A stretch of 64,000 bases of DNA from Nitrososphaeria archaeon (GTDB lineage: Archaea; Thermoproteota; Nitrososphaeria; Nitrososphaerales; JANXEG01). The notes under the pieces are model-generated. The model saw nothing but the letters and a program-made list of their open reading frames with translations. It was not told the DNA's origin and ran no database searches. How positions within the stretch are numbered: position 1 is the first letter of the stretch; each line of letters starts with the position of its first letter. Shown in pieces: positions 37,766 to 47,166 of the stretch. The DNA is taken from positions 162,594 to 226,593 of the forward strand of contig JARVKA010000001.1 of NCBI GenBank assembly GCA_029775915.1, written 5' to 3'. The position numbers and the translations under genes are program-made.

Positions 37766-38359
37766 TTATATTTTGGATAAACGATTTAGTAAACTTAACA
37801 TTAAAAAAGTCCTTGCATTATCCTCCAACCATTCCGCCACATTTAATAAATCATTCAAATTTTGTCCAGTACATACCACACCGTGATTTTTTAATAAAAC
37901 TGCTTTAACATCTCGATCTTTAAAAGCTTCAATTACGTAATGAGCTAATTCTTCACTACCTGAAGGTGCATACTCTACCAAAGGAATCTTTTTTAAATAA
38001 ACCTTAGCAGGCCATGTAACCATAGGCATTTCATAACCAGCTAAGGCTAAGGTTGTAGCGTAAGGGGGATGGCCGTGAATAATTGCACATAATTCATTTC
38101 TCAATTTATATATGCCTAAGTGGAAGCGATATTCTTTAGAAGGTTCACCTACCCCTTTTATTTTATTTCCTTCCAAATCTAAAGCTACAAGATCATTTAA
38201 ATGTATATCACTTACTCGACTCCCCGTTTTTTTAATATAAATCATGCCTTCATCTTTTATTAAAATACTGAAGTTTCCACTACTTCCAGGGAACCAACCT
38301 TGAGTTGCTAACTTCCTTACTCGTGTGCATAAATCCTTTAATAATGCTTTACTCTGCAT
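37766..38359 (-). CDS. Class II aldolase/adducin-family protein
   Basis: This is similar to fuculose-phosphate aldolase and methylthioribulose-1-phosphate dehydratase. Motifs: GNFSILIKDE, a KTGSRVSD phosphate loop, IIHGHPPYATT with the HxH zinc ligands and KNHGVVCTG with a third His. I choose ATG 38359, since the longer frame starts 14 codons earlier in hydrophobic non-family sequence. The sugar substrate is not clear. It is convergent with gap, about 65 bases away. Confidence 0.85.
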   Translation of the reverse strand: MQSKALLKDLCTRVRKLATQGWFPGSSGNFSILIKDEGMIYIKKTGSRVSDIHLNDLVALDLEGNKIKGVGEPSKEYRFHLGIYKLRNELCAIIHGHPPYATTLALAGYEMPMVTWPAKVYLKKIPLVEYAPSGSEELAHYVIEAFKDRDVKAVLLKNHGVVCTGQNLNDLLNVAEWLEDNARTFLMLSLLNRLSKI

Positions 38360-38942
38360 AATTAAAATAGCAATAATGCGAATATAAAAATCATGTGACA
38401 TGGAATATTGAGATTTTAAAATTCTTAAGATACAGCTTATAAAATGAAGATGGTTACGAAGATACTAAAAAAGTTGTTAAGAGGATGGTGTAACAATGCT
38501 AAAAAATATTTTCCTAGATCGGCTTTTTTAATTTTTTAATCTAGTGATAATTTTTTATCACCTTTAATTATCAAAAAGTTTACTACCTAGTGTATACTTT
38601 TCTATTACAGAGTTGCAATAGTTTTATAGAATCTTGATTCTATAATAAACCTTAGTAAGCTTTCCTTTAATGATATTTTTCTATCAATAAATTATACATA
38701 AGTTTAAATGGTTTAGCTATCTATCCTATTAATTTCTGGCCTTAAGAATGCTCTTTAGCGTTATGAAGCTTATTTATGATTTAGCCTTTCTAATTGAATC
38801 TTTTTCAATAAGCATCAATTCAAACTTTACAAATCTCTTTATAAATCCATTGCATAAAACTCCATCGTTTCATTTAATTCAACAAAATTTATATTTTATA
38901 AATTTTCATTCTTACTTAGAACCTTCCCAAAGGTAAAGATTA
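38360..38942. other. Long non-coding region with palindrome
   Basis: About 540 bases with no supported gene between the aldolase and the TackOD1-like gene. A palindrome at 38625-38644 is visible (TATAGAATC, two bases, GATTCTATA), a nine-base-pair stem. A 62-codon open frame here has no protein-like features. T-rich stretches occur at 38522-38560. I see no tRNA or known RNA. Confidence 0.6.
38625..38644. repeat. Palindromic hairpin
   Basis: A nine-base stem, TATAGAATC with GATTCTATA, separated by two bases, lies between the two divergent genes. It could be an operator or a hairpin; the sequence alone does not tell. Confidence 0.4.
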
Positions 38943-39917
38943 ATGACTGAATCAAAGAAAAGTAATGATAAAAATCGTATTAATATCCCATTAGAGATTA
39001 TTATATCGATAGTGGAAAAGATTGATAAAGAAAAAGAGCTAATTCCTACTCGTACATCTGATGGGCAATTTACATATGCAACTTTAGATGAGTTAAAACT
39101 TAGCATCGAGCAAACTGAATTATTAGAGTATATAAGAAATGAAGGATTGATTAGTGAAGAGGTTATTGAGACAACCCTACTTTGTCCAAAATGTAGTAAA
39201 TCGAACTTTATTCCCATCTTTAAATGCTTAAATTGTGGCTCTTCTGCAATTATTAGAGACCGTTTAATTGAGCATAAAGCTGGAGGGCATATGCACCCTG
39301 AGTCTACATTTAAAAAAGGCGATTTGCTCATTTGCCCAAGTTGTGGTAAAGTCTTAAAGAATCCAACCGAGTATATAGTTTTGGGCTCATGGTTCGTTTG
39401 TAAGAAATGTGGTGCAAAGTATGCACAACTTATACCCGAGTTTAAATGCTTAAATGATGGTACAATATTCTCGCTTACAACTAGTGATTTTAAAAGCCTT
39501 AATAAAATCACATTAACCGATAAAGGGCGTCGCTTACTTACTATTGATAAAGCATTATTAATTGGAGAAATTGTAAAAAATTTAGAGAAAATTGGTAAAG
39601 TAGAAAGAGAAGTTACGATTCAAGGTAAAAGTGGCACGAAACATGTTTTCGATTTATCTCTTACTTTAAAGGAGCAAAGATTGCTTATTGATGTCGCTTT
39701 TGAAAAGGATTTTGTAGATACCCAAATTATATTAAGCAATTTTGCAAAGATTATTGATGTTGAAATCAATGATTATCTTATTATAGTTTGGCCTAAACTT
39801 ACACCTTCAGCTCTCTCACTTGTAAACTTTTATAAACTCAAATACATTGAAATTTCAAATCTCAATGAACTTGGAAAAATTAATAATGTTTTAACGGGCA
39901 ACTTAAAATCACAATAA
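38943..39917 (+). CDS. TackOD1-like zinc protein with helix-turn-helix and nuclease-like tail
   Basis: The N-terminal ~50 residues look like a winged-helix. They are followed by TLLCPKCSKSN and FKCLNCGSS, the LIEHKAGGHMHPES block, LICPSCGKVL and FVCKKCGAK: a set of at least four CxxC pairs resembling the archaeal TackOD1 output domain. The C-terminal third has beta strands with LIDVAFEKDFVDTQIILS and YLIIVWPKLTP, possibly a degenerate restriction-nuclease-like fold. Its role is probably in signalling or transcription. The start is ATG. Confidence 0.55.
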   Translation: MTESKKSNDKNRINIPLEIIISIVEKIDKEKELIPTRTSDGQFTYATLDELKLSIEQTELLEYIRNEGLISEEVIETTLLCPKCSKSNFIPIFKCLNCGSSAIIRDRLIEHKAGGHMHPESTFKKGDLLICPSCGKVLKNPTEYIVLGSWFVCKKCGAKYAQLIPEFKCLNDGTIFSLTTSDFKSLNKITLTDKGRRLLTIDKALLIGEIVKNLEKIGKVEREVTIQGKSGTKHVFDLSLTLKEQRLLIDVAFEKDFVDTQIILSNFAKIIDVEINDYLIIVWPKLTPSALSLVNFYKLKYIEISNLNELGKINNVLTGNLKSQ

Positions 39918-40137
39918 TCGAGTTTAATGATATAAACAAGATAATTGAATTTTGCAACTATATCCCATTGTAATATGAGTTATGGTTTCATCCTTTCAAG
40001 CTTCTATTGTGATTCTATAGCTTTTAATTCCATGTAAGTATATAACATCTTTTGTTTTAAACAATTCTTCTATCCTTTTGGCATTAATTTAATCAAACCG
40101 TATTTATTTAAATCTTTATTGAATTGCTAACAATGCT

Positions 40138-43100
40138 TTAACCGATCTCTTCTGAGAGCTCTTTTTCATACGCTCTTCTCTTGCTTACATATATGAATAT
40201 TAAAACTCCTACAACACAAATTAATGCAAATGCTATTAATGGTATAAATATTCTTTGCCAAAATGCTGGAAGTGTAAGAAGTTCTTGGATGGTGAAAGGT
40301 CTAATTTCTATAAGGAGTGAAGATTCGGTTGGTAAATAACCCTTCTTTGATGCTTTAACATCTATAGTTGCAAACTCACTAGAGAATTTTATAACATCGA
40401 ATTTAGGGGTAAATACCACGTGAGACATGCCATTGCTATCTGTAATAGTTTTTGAAGGCTTCAAAATACCCATACTTGCAACCCAAGATATAGTAGCATC
40501 AGCTACAGGTTTGCCATCACTAGTAACCATCGCTATTATCTCAACCTCTTCATCCGCTCTCATAACACTTCTCCCTATTTGTAATGATAAAACCATCGGC
40601 TTAGGCTTTACAATAATCGTTGTTGAAGCGGTAGCATTTAAGAATCGATCCTTCACAGCTTTTACAGTAATTTTAAAGTTACCATCGATATTTGAAGAGA
40701 AGATGGCAGAACCTTTGCCTTCCACATTTGTAATATTTGAAATATTCGTTAAAGAACCATTGGTTATTACCCAAGTTAAAGATGCGCCTTCTATAGGCTT
40801 ACCTTCACTCGTAACCCTTATTATTACTTCATTAATCGATTCTATTATAATCTCCTTAGCCACTTTTATGAAATCGATCGTTAATGGTGAATTTAAAAAG
40901 TTAAGTTTCACAGTAATATTTGCTTTAGTAAATCCAACTTTCGTAACAATGGCAGTAATCGATGCACTTCCTTTTACAGGAGGATAAAAGTATGCGAAAG
41001 CTTTACCCATTCGATCCGTTACCTTTTGTTCATTAAATATCCCTGTTGTATTAGAGCTCCATATTACACTCGCATTTGGAATCGGTTGACCCATACTTTC
41101 CGCAGTAAGATTGAGTAATAAAATTGAAGTTCGCTTAGATTGATATACCAATCCCACTTTTGTTGCATTCATCCATAATTGCAATGATATAGGATAAAGA
41201 ATAGTTTTGATTTTAATCGAGCTACTAATGAATCCAGATGCATGTGCAGTTATCTCTGTTTCACCAGCAATATCCTTAACATAAAGAAAAGTTTTGGTAA
41301 AAGTTTCGCCTTTTCGAAGAAGAATCGTTGGCTCCACTATACCCACATTCGGATTTGTAGATGATAAAGTAATAATAATATCATCTCGTGCTCTTGCTGG
41401 TGCTATATCAAGAGAGTCTCTCAACTCCACCGCTATAATCTTATGGCTTTTACCATCCGCAGGTATTACATTTGGGGATGCGTATAACTTAAGTTTAGTT
41501 GGTAATGGCTCAATTGTAGATATAACTTTCCATCCTGGTAAGAAGCCTGATGCGAAAACGGTAATATTCGTTGAACCTGATAATACCGTTGAATAAAATT
41601 TAGTTACAGCATAATTTTCACCTTGGTGGATAACAACTATTTCATCAACACTTCCTACATCCACTCTTGATGATGATAAATAAATATTTATATCAATAGG
41701 AGCTTCAACAGGCCTTCCTTGATAATCTTGAAGCTCTATAATTAAAGATTCATAAGTTTTACCATCCGCAGGAAGAATAGGAGGCGTAGCATATATAGCG
41801 AGTTTATATGGCACAATTCCAATAACACGCATAATTGATGAGTCAGACTCATAATTTTCAGCAATAGCAGTTATAATGGTATCACCTTGCATACCTGTTG
41901 ATGTAAACCATGCAGTACCTGAGTTCTCACCAGCATTGATTACAATCGATGATTGAACAATCCCTACATTAGGGTTTGATGATGTTATATGAACCTTAAC
42001 ATTCTGTGTAGCTCTTACAGGATATCCTGTTTTATTAACGAGTTGCACTGTGATAGCTTTAGTGAAATTCTCTTTATCTGTTAAAGTTGAGTTTGGTGCT
42101 AATATAAGTTTTATATACCCAAAGGATGCATATATTGGCTCAACCACTTCTATATTCGCTATGCTAGCTTCATGACCGAATGATGTAGCTGTAATTGATG
42201 CATTACCAATTGCTAAAGCTTGAATAGTAGTTATAGCATAACTCCCGCCACGCCTAATCCATATAACTTTCTCATCCAATTTTGCTACAGATTCATTGGA
42301 TGAAGATAGCTTTACTTCAATATCTTTTAATGCTTTTGTAGGTAAGCCATTTGAATCTAGTAATTGAATAACAACATTTGCACGACTCAAAAATCCTGTT
42401 AATGAGCTTGGGAGTTTTGATGGTGCAATATAAATGGCGAGCTTTGTCGCAACTCTACCGAATGTTCGTAATAAGTTAGAGCCTGATATATACCCTGATG
42501 CGGATGCTGTAATTCTCGCTTCACCAGGTATGTTTGTTACATAATAGCGAGCTTCAGCAAATGTTTTACCTTTCGGTATTATTACTTTAGGATCGACTCT
42601 TACCACTCTATCCAAACTCGATGATAAAGTTACAATCACATCATATTCAGCTCTAGCTGGTTGATGATTTACATCCTCCAATTGTATTATTACTTTACCT
42701 TGATAGCTTTCTTTAGCTAATATTTGTGATGGGCTTAAATATACTGCTAAGCTTCGAGGGTATGTGGTTGGTGTGATAGTCTCAATCTCTACAAAGCCCG
42801 TTTTGTAACCTTGAGCTGAAGCGGTTATAATCGTGGTGCCTGTACTCTCCGTTGATGTAAAGTTAGCTATAGCATAATTCTCCCCTTTCATTATAATTAC
42901 TGATTTTTGCACAATACCCACACTTGGTTTGGATGAGGATAAAGTAATTAAAACATCATCAGGTGCAGGTATTAAATTACCATCCTCACTTTGAATTTGA
43001 ATTACGATACATTCATAAGTTTTACCATCTGCAGGGACTTTTGGTGGTAATGATGATAATACAAGTTTATAACTTTCAAAACCTTCAGCTTTCGTTAAAT

Positions 43101-43212
43101 TTATCGGGTTATTGAAAATTGATGGAAATGATGCAATGATTAAAGAGATTAAAATAAAGACTTTTAATAGCTTTTTAATACTACGCAATTTGAATTTATT
43201 AAATTTGATCAT
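40138..43212 (-). CDS. Giant surface protein with Ig-like (Big_1-type) repeats
   Basis: This 1024-residue protein has an N-terminal signal (VFILISLIIASFPSIF), about six tandem ~105-residue beta domains and about three shorter Big-like domains (VTSDGKPVADATISW near 890), and a C-terminal membrane anchor (FIPLIAFALICVVGVLIFIYV) with a positive tail. Each repeat starts like YKLVLSSLPPKVPADGKTYE and carries a YAIANFTST-type strand. Many N-glycosylation sequons are visible. It is exported and anchored, probably an adhesin or S-layer-associated stalk. The pilin genes lie divergently beside it. Confidence 0.9.
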   Translation of the reverse strand: MIKFNKFKLRSIKKLLKVFILISLIIASFPSIFNNPINLTKAEGFESYKLVLSSLPPKVPADGKTYECIVIQIQSEDGNLIPAPDDVLITLSSSKPSVGIVQKSVIIMKGENYAIANFTSTESTGTTIITASAQGYKTGFVEIETITPTTYPRSLAVYLSPSQILAKESYQGKVIIQLEDVNHQPARAEYDVIVTLSSSLDRVVRVDPKVIIPKGKTFAEARYYVTNIPGEARITASASGYISGSNLLRTFGRVATKLAIYIAPSKLPSSLTGFLSRANVVIQLLDSNGLPTKALKDIEVKLSSSNESVAKLDEKVIWIRRGGSYAITTIQALAIGNASITATSFGHEASIANIEVVEPIYASFGYIKLILAPNSTLTDKENFTKAITVQLVNKTGYPVRATQNVKVHITSSNPNVGIVQSSIVINAGENSGTAWFTSTGMQGDTIITAIAENYESDSSIMRVIGIVPYKLAIYATPPILPADGKTYESLIIELQDYQGRPVEAPIDINIYLSSSRVDVGSVDEIVVIHQGENYAVTKFYSTVLSGSTNITVFASGFLPGWKVISTIEPLPTKLKLYASPNVIPADGKSHKIIAVELRDSLDIAPARARDDIIITLSSTNPNVGIVEPTILLRKGETFTKTFLYVKDIAGETEITAHASGFISSSIKIKTILYPISLQLWMNATKVGLVYQSKRTSILLLNLTAESMGQPIPNASVIWSSNTTGIFNEQKVTDRMGKAFAYFYPPVKGSASITAIVTKVGFTKANITVKLNFLNSPLTIDFIKVAKEIIIESINEVIIRVTSEGKPIEGASLTWVITNGSLTNISNITNVEGKGSAIFSSNIDGNFKITVKAVKDRFLNATASTTIIVKPKPMVLSLQIGRSVMRADEEVEIIAMVTSDGKPVADATISWVASMGILKPSKTITDSNGMSHVVFTPKFDVIKFSSEFATIDVKASKKGYLPTESSLLIEIRPFTIQELLTLPAFWQRIFIPLIAFALICVVGVLIFIYVSKRRAYEKELSEEIG

Positions 43213-43538
43213 GAAGCTCTAATAAAATTTAGAGTGTTGCATACTTAAGATTTATGTTTTATAATTCAAGGATAAGTAACAAGAATGAAAATTTAACTAT
43301 GCATCCTTGAAACATAAATTAATTATTTTGCCCAAGCTTGAACTCTTGACAATCTTTAACTCAATGCCATAAGTTTAATTGCAGTATTTGTGAAATGCGT
43401 TTATAACACTCTTAAACTCTTAAAAAGTTTTAAATGTTAAAAGATTTAAAGGAAAAGATAGACTCAATGAATAAAAGGTTGTTATTGAACTTAATTGATA
43501 AAAGTTATATAAATAATGATTGTATAATTATTTTAGCG
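43213..43538. other. Divergent promoter region of surface protein and pilin genes
   Basis: About 326 bases. It holds an imperfect long inverted repeat (listed separately) near the surface-protein start and AT-rich sequence before the pilin. The pilin frame is open further upstream to 43434, but codons before 43539 are unlike a signal peptide. No other gene is seen. Confidence 0.5.
43251..43318. repeat. Inverted repeat upstream of the surface protein
   Basis: TTTATGTTT (43251-43259), then six bases, TCAAGGAT (43266-43273), are complementary in order to ATCCTTGA and AACATAAA (43303-43318). The arm is 16-17 pairs with a six-base bulge. It stands about 40 bases before the surface-protein ATG on that gene's strand, so it may form a leader hairpin. 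Confidence 0.45.
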
Positions 43539-44018
43539 ATGGTATTTAAAAAGAATCATAAAGGTATAAGCCCGATTATCTCAACACTTTTAATGGCTGC
43601 AATCGTTATTGGTATAGGTACGGTTATAGTTGCATGGGGTACACAAGCATTCAATTTGTATGAAGGTGGGATAATGGTATTTTATTTAAATAGAGGAGAG
43701 GCATTAAAGGAGCGTATCGTTATTGAGAATGTTCAATTTTTGGGCGATAATGGTATAAAGATATACATACGTAATGTAGGTGGGATTGAGGTTAATATAG
43801 CACTTGTAATTATAGCGAATGCAAGTAATACATCGATACCTCAAAGTAATTATACACGATTAAAGAGTGAGCTTTATGGTATTGATCAAGGGAAGGTTAT
43901 TGTGATAGAATACTCTTTACCATCATCTTGGAAATGGGAATCTGGTAAGATGTATGAGATTATCATTGGGACTGCTCGTGGCAATAAGCATACTGAACTT
44001 TGGAGGTGTAGAGCTTAA
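43539..44018 (+). CDS. Archaeal type IV pilin-like protein
   Basis: The N-terminus FKKNHKG then ISPIISTLLMAAIVIGIG is a class III (prepilin peptidase) signal, cleaved after the glycine at about residue 9, leaving a hydrophobic helix. The rest is a beta-rich soluble domain with NVGGIEVNIALV. I start at ATG 43539; the longer frame to 43434 adds residues with no signal character. Its last base overlaps the start of the next pilin-like gene, with a GGAGGTG ribosome site in between. It is probably a pilus or archaellum-related subunit. Confidence 0.85.
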   Translation: MVFKKNHKGISPIISTLLMAAIVIGIGTVIVAWGTQAFNLYEGGIMVFYLNRGEALKERIVIENVQFLGDNGIKIYIRNVGGIEVNIALVIIANASNTSIPQSNYTRLKSELYGIDQGKVIVIEYSLPSSWKWESGKMYEIIIGTARGNKHTELWRCRA

Positions 44019-45694
44019 TGAATAAAAAGCATGATTCAATAGGTGTTAGTACAATTTTAGGAGCATTATTATTCATTATTCTCATGTTATCATTTCTCAC
44101 ACTCTTTTTTAACATATCCTCATATTATGATATTTATCAACAAACTGTTCGTGAGATGAATAAATGGGATATCGATCGATTTAATGAAAAGTTGGATATA
44201 ACATCCGCTTATTTAGATATGCATAAACATTTGATTATCAACATGAGTAATAAAGGCTCTGTAACAGCAGTTTTAAAAAGGGTGTGGATAATCAATCGGA
44301 CTGATAATCAACACTCATACATCGACTTACCACCACTTTATCTCGAGCCAGGGCTTAATACAAGTTATAATACGAGTGCTGTTGGTATAACCATTAAGCC
44401 ACGTAAGGATTATACAATTCGCGTTATATCGGAAAGAGGGAATAAGGTTAATTATCATCTTGCACATTCAATCAAAGCTAGGTTGAGTCTTTACGCTCCA
44501 CCATCAGCTTATCGAGGTGAGGATATAGCAATATTCTTCTTCATTACGAATAATGATACCTCAGGTAACAGTCTTTATAATGTAATACCGATACTGGAGG
44601 TTAATGGAGTACCATATCAAGATTTGACTAATGAGACTGCTTTAGGCTATAAGTCAGGCCCCGATCCTATATACATTCCTTTAATCCGACCAGGAGAAAC
44701 AGGGATATTTTATTGGGTTCTTAACGTTACTGGAACTAGCCCTGAAGTGATTCTTAATGCTACTTATGTAGATGCACCAGAGGGAAATTATGTAATCGCT
44801 AAAGTCCGTATATATGAACCGATAATGGAGATAGAGCCTACTGTATTACCTCTCTCAAGGCTTGAAGTATTTGCAGGGATACCAAACCCTACTGAAAAAT
44901 CGTCTACCAAGAGGTCTAATTGGGGAATAATAATAGGGAACCCACTCAATCGACCTGTAATTATCTATTCTGTAGCGATTAGTACATCTGGAGTTTCTAT
45001 AATCGATAAAACAAAGTGGGATCCCGTGTATCCTATTACTGGATGGGATGTAGTACTCAGTTCCCTTGTTATATGGAAATCAGCCAATGGGATCATTGTT
45101 CCACCTCGCTCTACATACAACTTCACAATTAAGCTTTCAGCAACCGATGCTGGAGCTTACGAAATCGTAACATTAATAGAGGCTTTAACGAGTGAGGGAA
45201 AACTCACTAAATCGTTTGCAACTACATGGATTGGAACAAAGGCAAGCCCTATGATTAGCCTATATTATACAAGCGATCCAATTAAAAATAAAACTTATTG
45301 GACATATGCTATAAACAACATCTCATCAGCAACGATCAAAACTTTTAATGTCACACTTTATAATAGTGGGAGTGCAGCATTAAATTCAAAAGTTAAGCTT
45401 GTGATACTCATACCAATAGGTTGGACATCAGTTTCAGCTGAGGCTAATCAAGCAGGAGGTTATTGGGGTATACCAACTATTATTAAAAACAAGGATGGGA
45501 GTACACTTATCATAGTAGAGTCTACTACATCAACTTTGGGTGTTGATAAAAGTAAGGTCTTCACATTCACAGCTAAAAGCCCTAATGTATCCACAGAAAC
45601 CATTTATCGATTCCCAACTGTTGCTTATTATCCACAATATGATTATCCTATTGCTTCAGCTCATTGTAGCGCTTTGATTCAAGTAGTCCCTTAA
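44018..45694 (+). CDS. Large pilin-like surface protein
   Basis: The start MNKKHDSIG then VSTILGALLFIILMLSFL is again a prepilin-type signal. The 558-residue body is rich in beta structure and N-glycosylation sequons, with about three Ig-like segments (AFFFITNNDTSG, NPLNRPVIIYSVAIST, LYNSGSAALNSKVKL). It is much larger than usual pilins, so it may cap or decorate a pilus. The start codon overlaps the preceding stop, so the two are co-translated. Confidence 0.85.
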   Translation: MNKKHDSIGVSTILGALLFIILMLSFLTLFFNISSYYDIYQQTVREMNKWDIDRFNEKLDITSAYLDMHKHLIINMSNKGSVTAVLKRVWIINRTDNQHSYIDLPPLYLEPGLNTSYNTSAVGITIKPRKDYTIRVISERGNKVNYHLAHSIKARLSLYAPPSAYRGEDIAIFFFITNNDTSGNSLYNVIPILEVNGVPYQDLTNETALGYKSGPDPIYIPLIRPGETGIFYWVLNVTGTSPEVILNATYVDAPEGNYVIAKVRIYEPIMEIEPTVLPLSRLEVFAGIPNPTEKSSTKRSNWGIIIGNPLNRPVIIYSVAISTSGVSIIDKTKWDPVYPITGWDVVLSSLVIWKSANGIIVPPRSTYNFTIKLSATDAGAYEIVTLIEALTSEGKLTKSFATTWIGTKASPMISLYYTSDPIKNKTYWTYAINNISSATIKTFNVTLYNSGSAALNSKVKLVILIPIGWTSVSAEANQAGGYWGIPTIIKNKDGSTLIIVESTTSTLGVDKSKVFTFTAKSPNVSTETIYRFPTVAYYPQYDYPIASAHCSALIQVVP

Positions 45695-45711
45695 CTTAAC
45701 CTCAATAATAT

Positions 45712-46208
45712 TGGATATGAAAAGTTATTCTCAAGGTATGGATTCATGTATATATTCTAATCTTAAGCTATTGAATACATCAATATACAAGATCCTTTAT
45801 TTACAATGAATAATGGCTTATTATTGCAATATTGTAATATATCATTAATGAAAAGCTCAGCGTCCAATGATGATCTTGTGAATGAGTATCTGAATGTTAA
45901 AACTTCTTTACTATCTATATCTCTAGCAGTCCATATGAATAAATGCTCTTCCCAGCTTAGTCTTTATCTCATCTATAGCTATACATCTTCTATACTTCTT
46001 CTCAGGCTTTGGTAATCATCCTTTAATGCATTATACCATAGCCTTACAGCTTTATAAGAGAAATCTCTTAATGAAGAGATCTTCCTATATGATAATCAAA
46101 GAAGTAAATCAAAGCTGTAAGGACTTTTGGTCTTCAAAGCCACTTTATCCCTTTTAAATACCTTTGATGCTTTAACCCTTTCTAGCAGAACATTAAGGGC
46201 AAGCATAA
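45712..46208 (-). pseudogene. Decayed IS6/IS240-like DDE transposase
   Basis: On the reverse strand fragments read as SYRKISSLRDFSYKAVRLWYNAL, KKYRRCIAIDEIKTK, DIDSKEVLTFRYSFTRSSLDA and NDILQYCNNKPLFIV, then RLEYIHESI in other frames. They line up in the order of IS6-family DDE domains (D of AIDE; the second D of the DKG motif is N here). Several frameshifts and stops interrupt it, so it is inactive. The coordinates are approximate at both ends. Confidence 0.8.
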
Positions 46209-46294
46209 GCCTATATTAGGGCAGTTGAGATAAAATATAATGGCTCAAGCATTTAGACAAAAAAGTAAAACCTTATCTTGACATCATCTATAGT

Positions 46295-46972
46295 TTATAG
46301 CTTTGTATACACCTCTATCGATAATCTTCTCGCTACTTCTTGAGCTTTCTCATCCACATAAGGTGTTACGATTATCACTCGATCTGGCTTCTTACCAGTC
46401 TTCTTTTGATAAATTTGAGCCTTTTTATTAAGAATTACTATATCGGAAGCTCTAACATGAGATTTAACCTCAATCAATACAATTCTTTCATTCTGTATCG
46501 CTACATCAATCTCCACATCCGCTGGATAGCCATAAACCAAACCATCCTCATCCCTCCCTATCCATCTCTCTACCTTTACACCCAACTCTTTACTCAATAA
46601 GCCTTTAATCCCTTCTCTAAATGCTTCCTCACTCATAACTCCCCATCTCACACCTAAAGCACTGATTCTCCTTTCAATAAGATCAAAGCCTCTCATCATA
46701 TCCTCTCTCAATTTTATCAATTGTGCTTCATGCTTATCCAATCTATTTACAATCTCAACAAACCTTTCCTCATGCTTATCCAATCTTTTCACTATCTCTA
46801 TCAATTGTGCTTCATGCTTATCCAATCTTTCTATAATTTCAACAAATCGTTCTTCATGCTTATCCATCCTCTTCAAGATTTCAGCCAATCCGATGAGTCC
46901 AGCAATGGTATATCTGAATTCCTCATCTTCCTTTAAAAGCTTTAAAATCTCTCTTTTAATCTCCATAACCAT
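46295..46972 (-). CDS. DUF3782-like coiled-coil nuclease-fold protein
   Basis: The N-terminal part has four ~14-residue repeats, RLDKHEERFVEI alternating with RLDKHEAQLIEI, a coiled coil. The C-terminal half has DVEIDVAIQNERIVLIEVKSHV, the D...ExK core of PD-(D/E)xK nucleases, and a WIGRDEDGLVYGYPADVE strand. This domain plan is common in crenarchaeal DUF3782 proteins. The substrate is unknown. The repeated coil is also visible as DNA repeats of 42 bases. It lies between transposase remnants. Confidence 0.82.
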   Translation of the reverse strand: MVMEIKREILKLLKEDEEFRYTIAGLIGLAEILKRMDKHEERFVEIIERLDKHEAQLIEIVKRLDKHEERFVEIVNRLDKHEAQLIKLREDMMRGFDLIERRISALGVRWGVMSEEAFREGIKGLLSKELGVKVERWIGRDEDGLVYGYPADVEIDVAIQNERIVLIEVKSHVRASDIVILNKKAQIYQKKTGKKPDRVIIVTPYVDEKAQEVARRLSIEVYTKL

Positions 46973-47166
46973 CCTTAAACCAACTTCATATATACATAAC
47001 TTTATTTCTTTTATATAGTTATCGTCGATTCAGCAAGATTGTTAAAATAAAGTAACGAAAAGACAAAAATCATTGATACATTTTTGAAATAGAATTTATC
47101 TATTTCTAAGCTTAAACTTATTATCTTGATAATTTAGCTTTGTGGCTTAATTAATTTTTTGGTTTA
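46973..47166. other. Intergenic stretch containing the left copy of an inverted repeat
   Basis: The 194 bases contain no gene. The left arm of an inverted repeat pair (47042-47132) and a GCTTTGTGGCTTAA copy (47138-47151) lie here. Confidence 0.5.
47042..47132 (+). repeat. Inverted repeat, left copy (A)
   Basis: This ~91-base stretch is similar to the reverse complement of 49922-49999. Shared blocks are GTTAAAATAA, ACAAAAAT, ATAGAATTTA, CTATTT, AAGCTT and ACTTATTATCTTGA, in the same order. The core is about 42 bases at 47090-47130. It sits just before an IS5-like transposase remnant and may be the end of a lost transposon. Confidence 0.65.

Noticed and set aside
38748-38936. A 62-codon open frame in the non-coding region
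   Set aside because: The sequence is low in complexity, has no domain features, and lies in AT-rich DNA where short frames arise by chance.
45806-46015. A 69-codon forward frame
   Set aside because: It is the reverse-frame shadow of the decayed IS6-like transposase.
46042-46122. Twelve-base inverted repeat as terminal repeats of a MITE
   Set aside because: Both arms lie within the decayed transposase coding sequence, so chance or coding reasons are more likely than a separate element.
46700-46880. CRISPR-like short direct repeats
   Set aside because: The periodic repeats encode the 14-residue coiled-coil units of the DUF3782-like gene, with no spacers.
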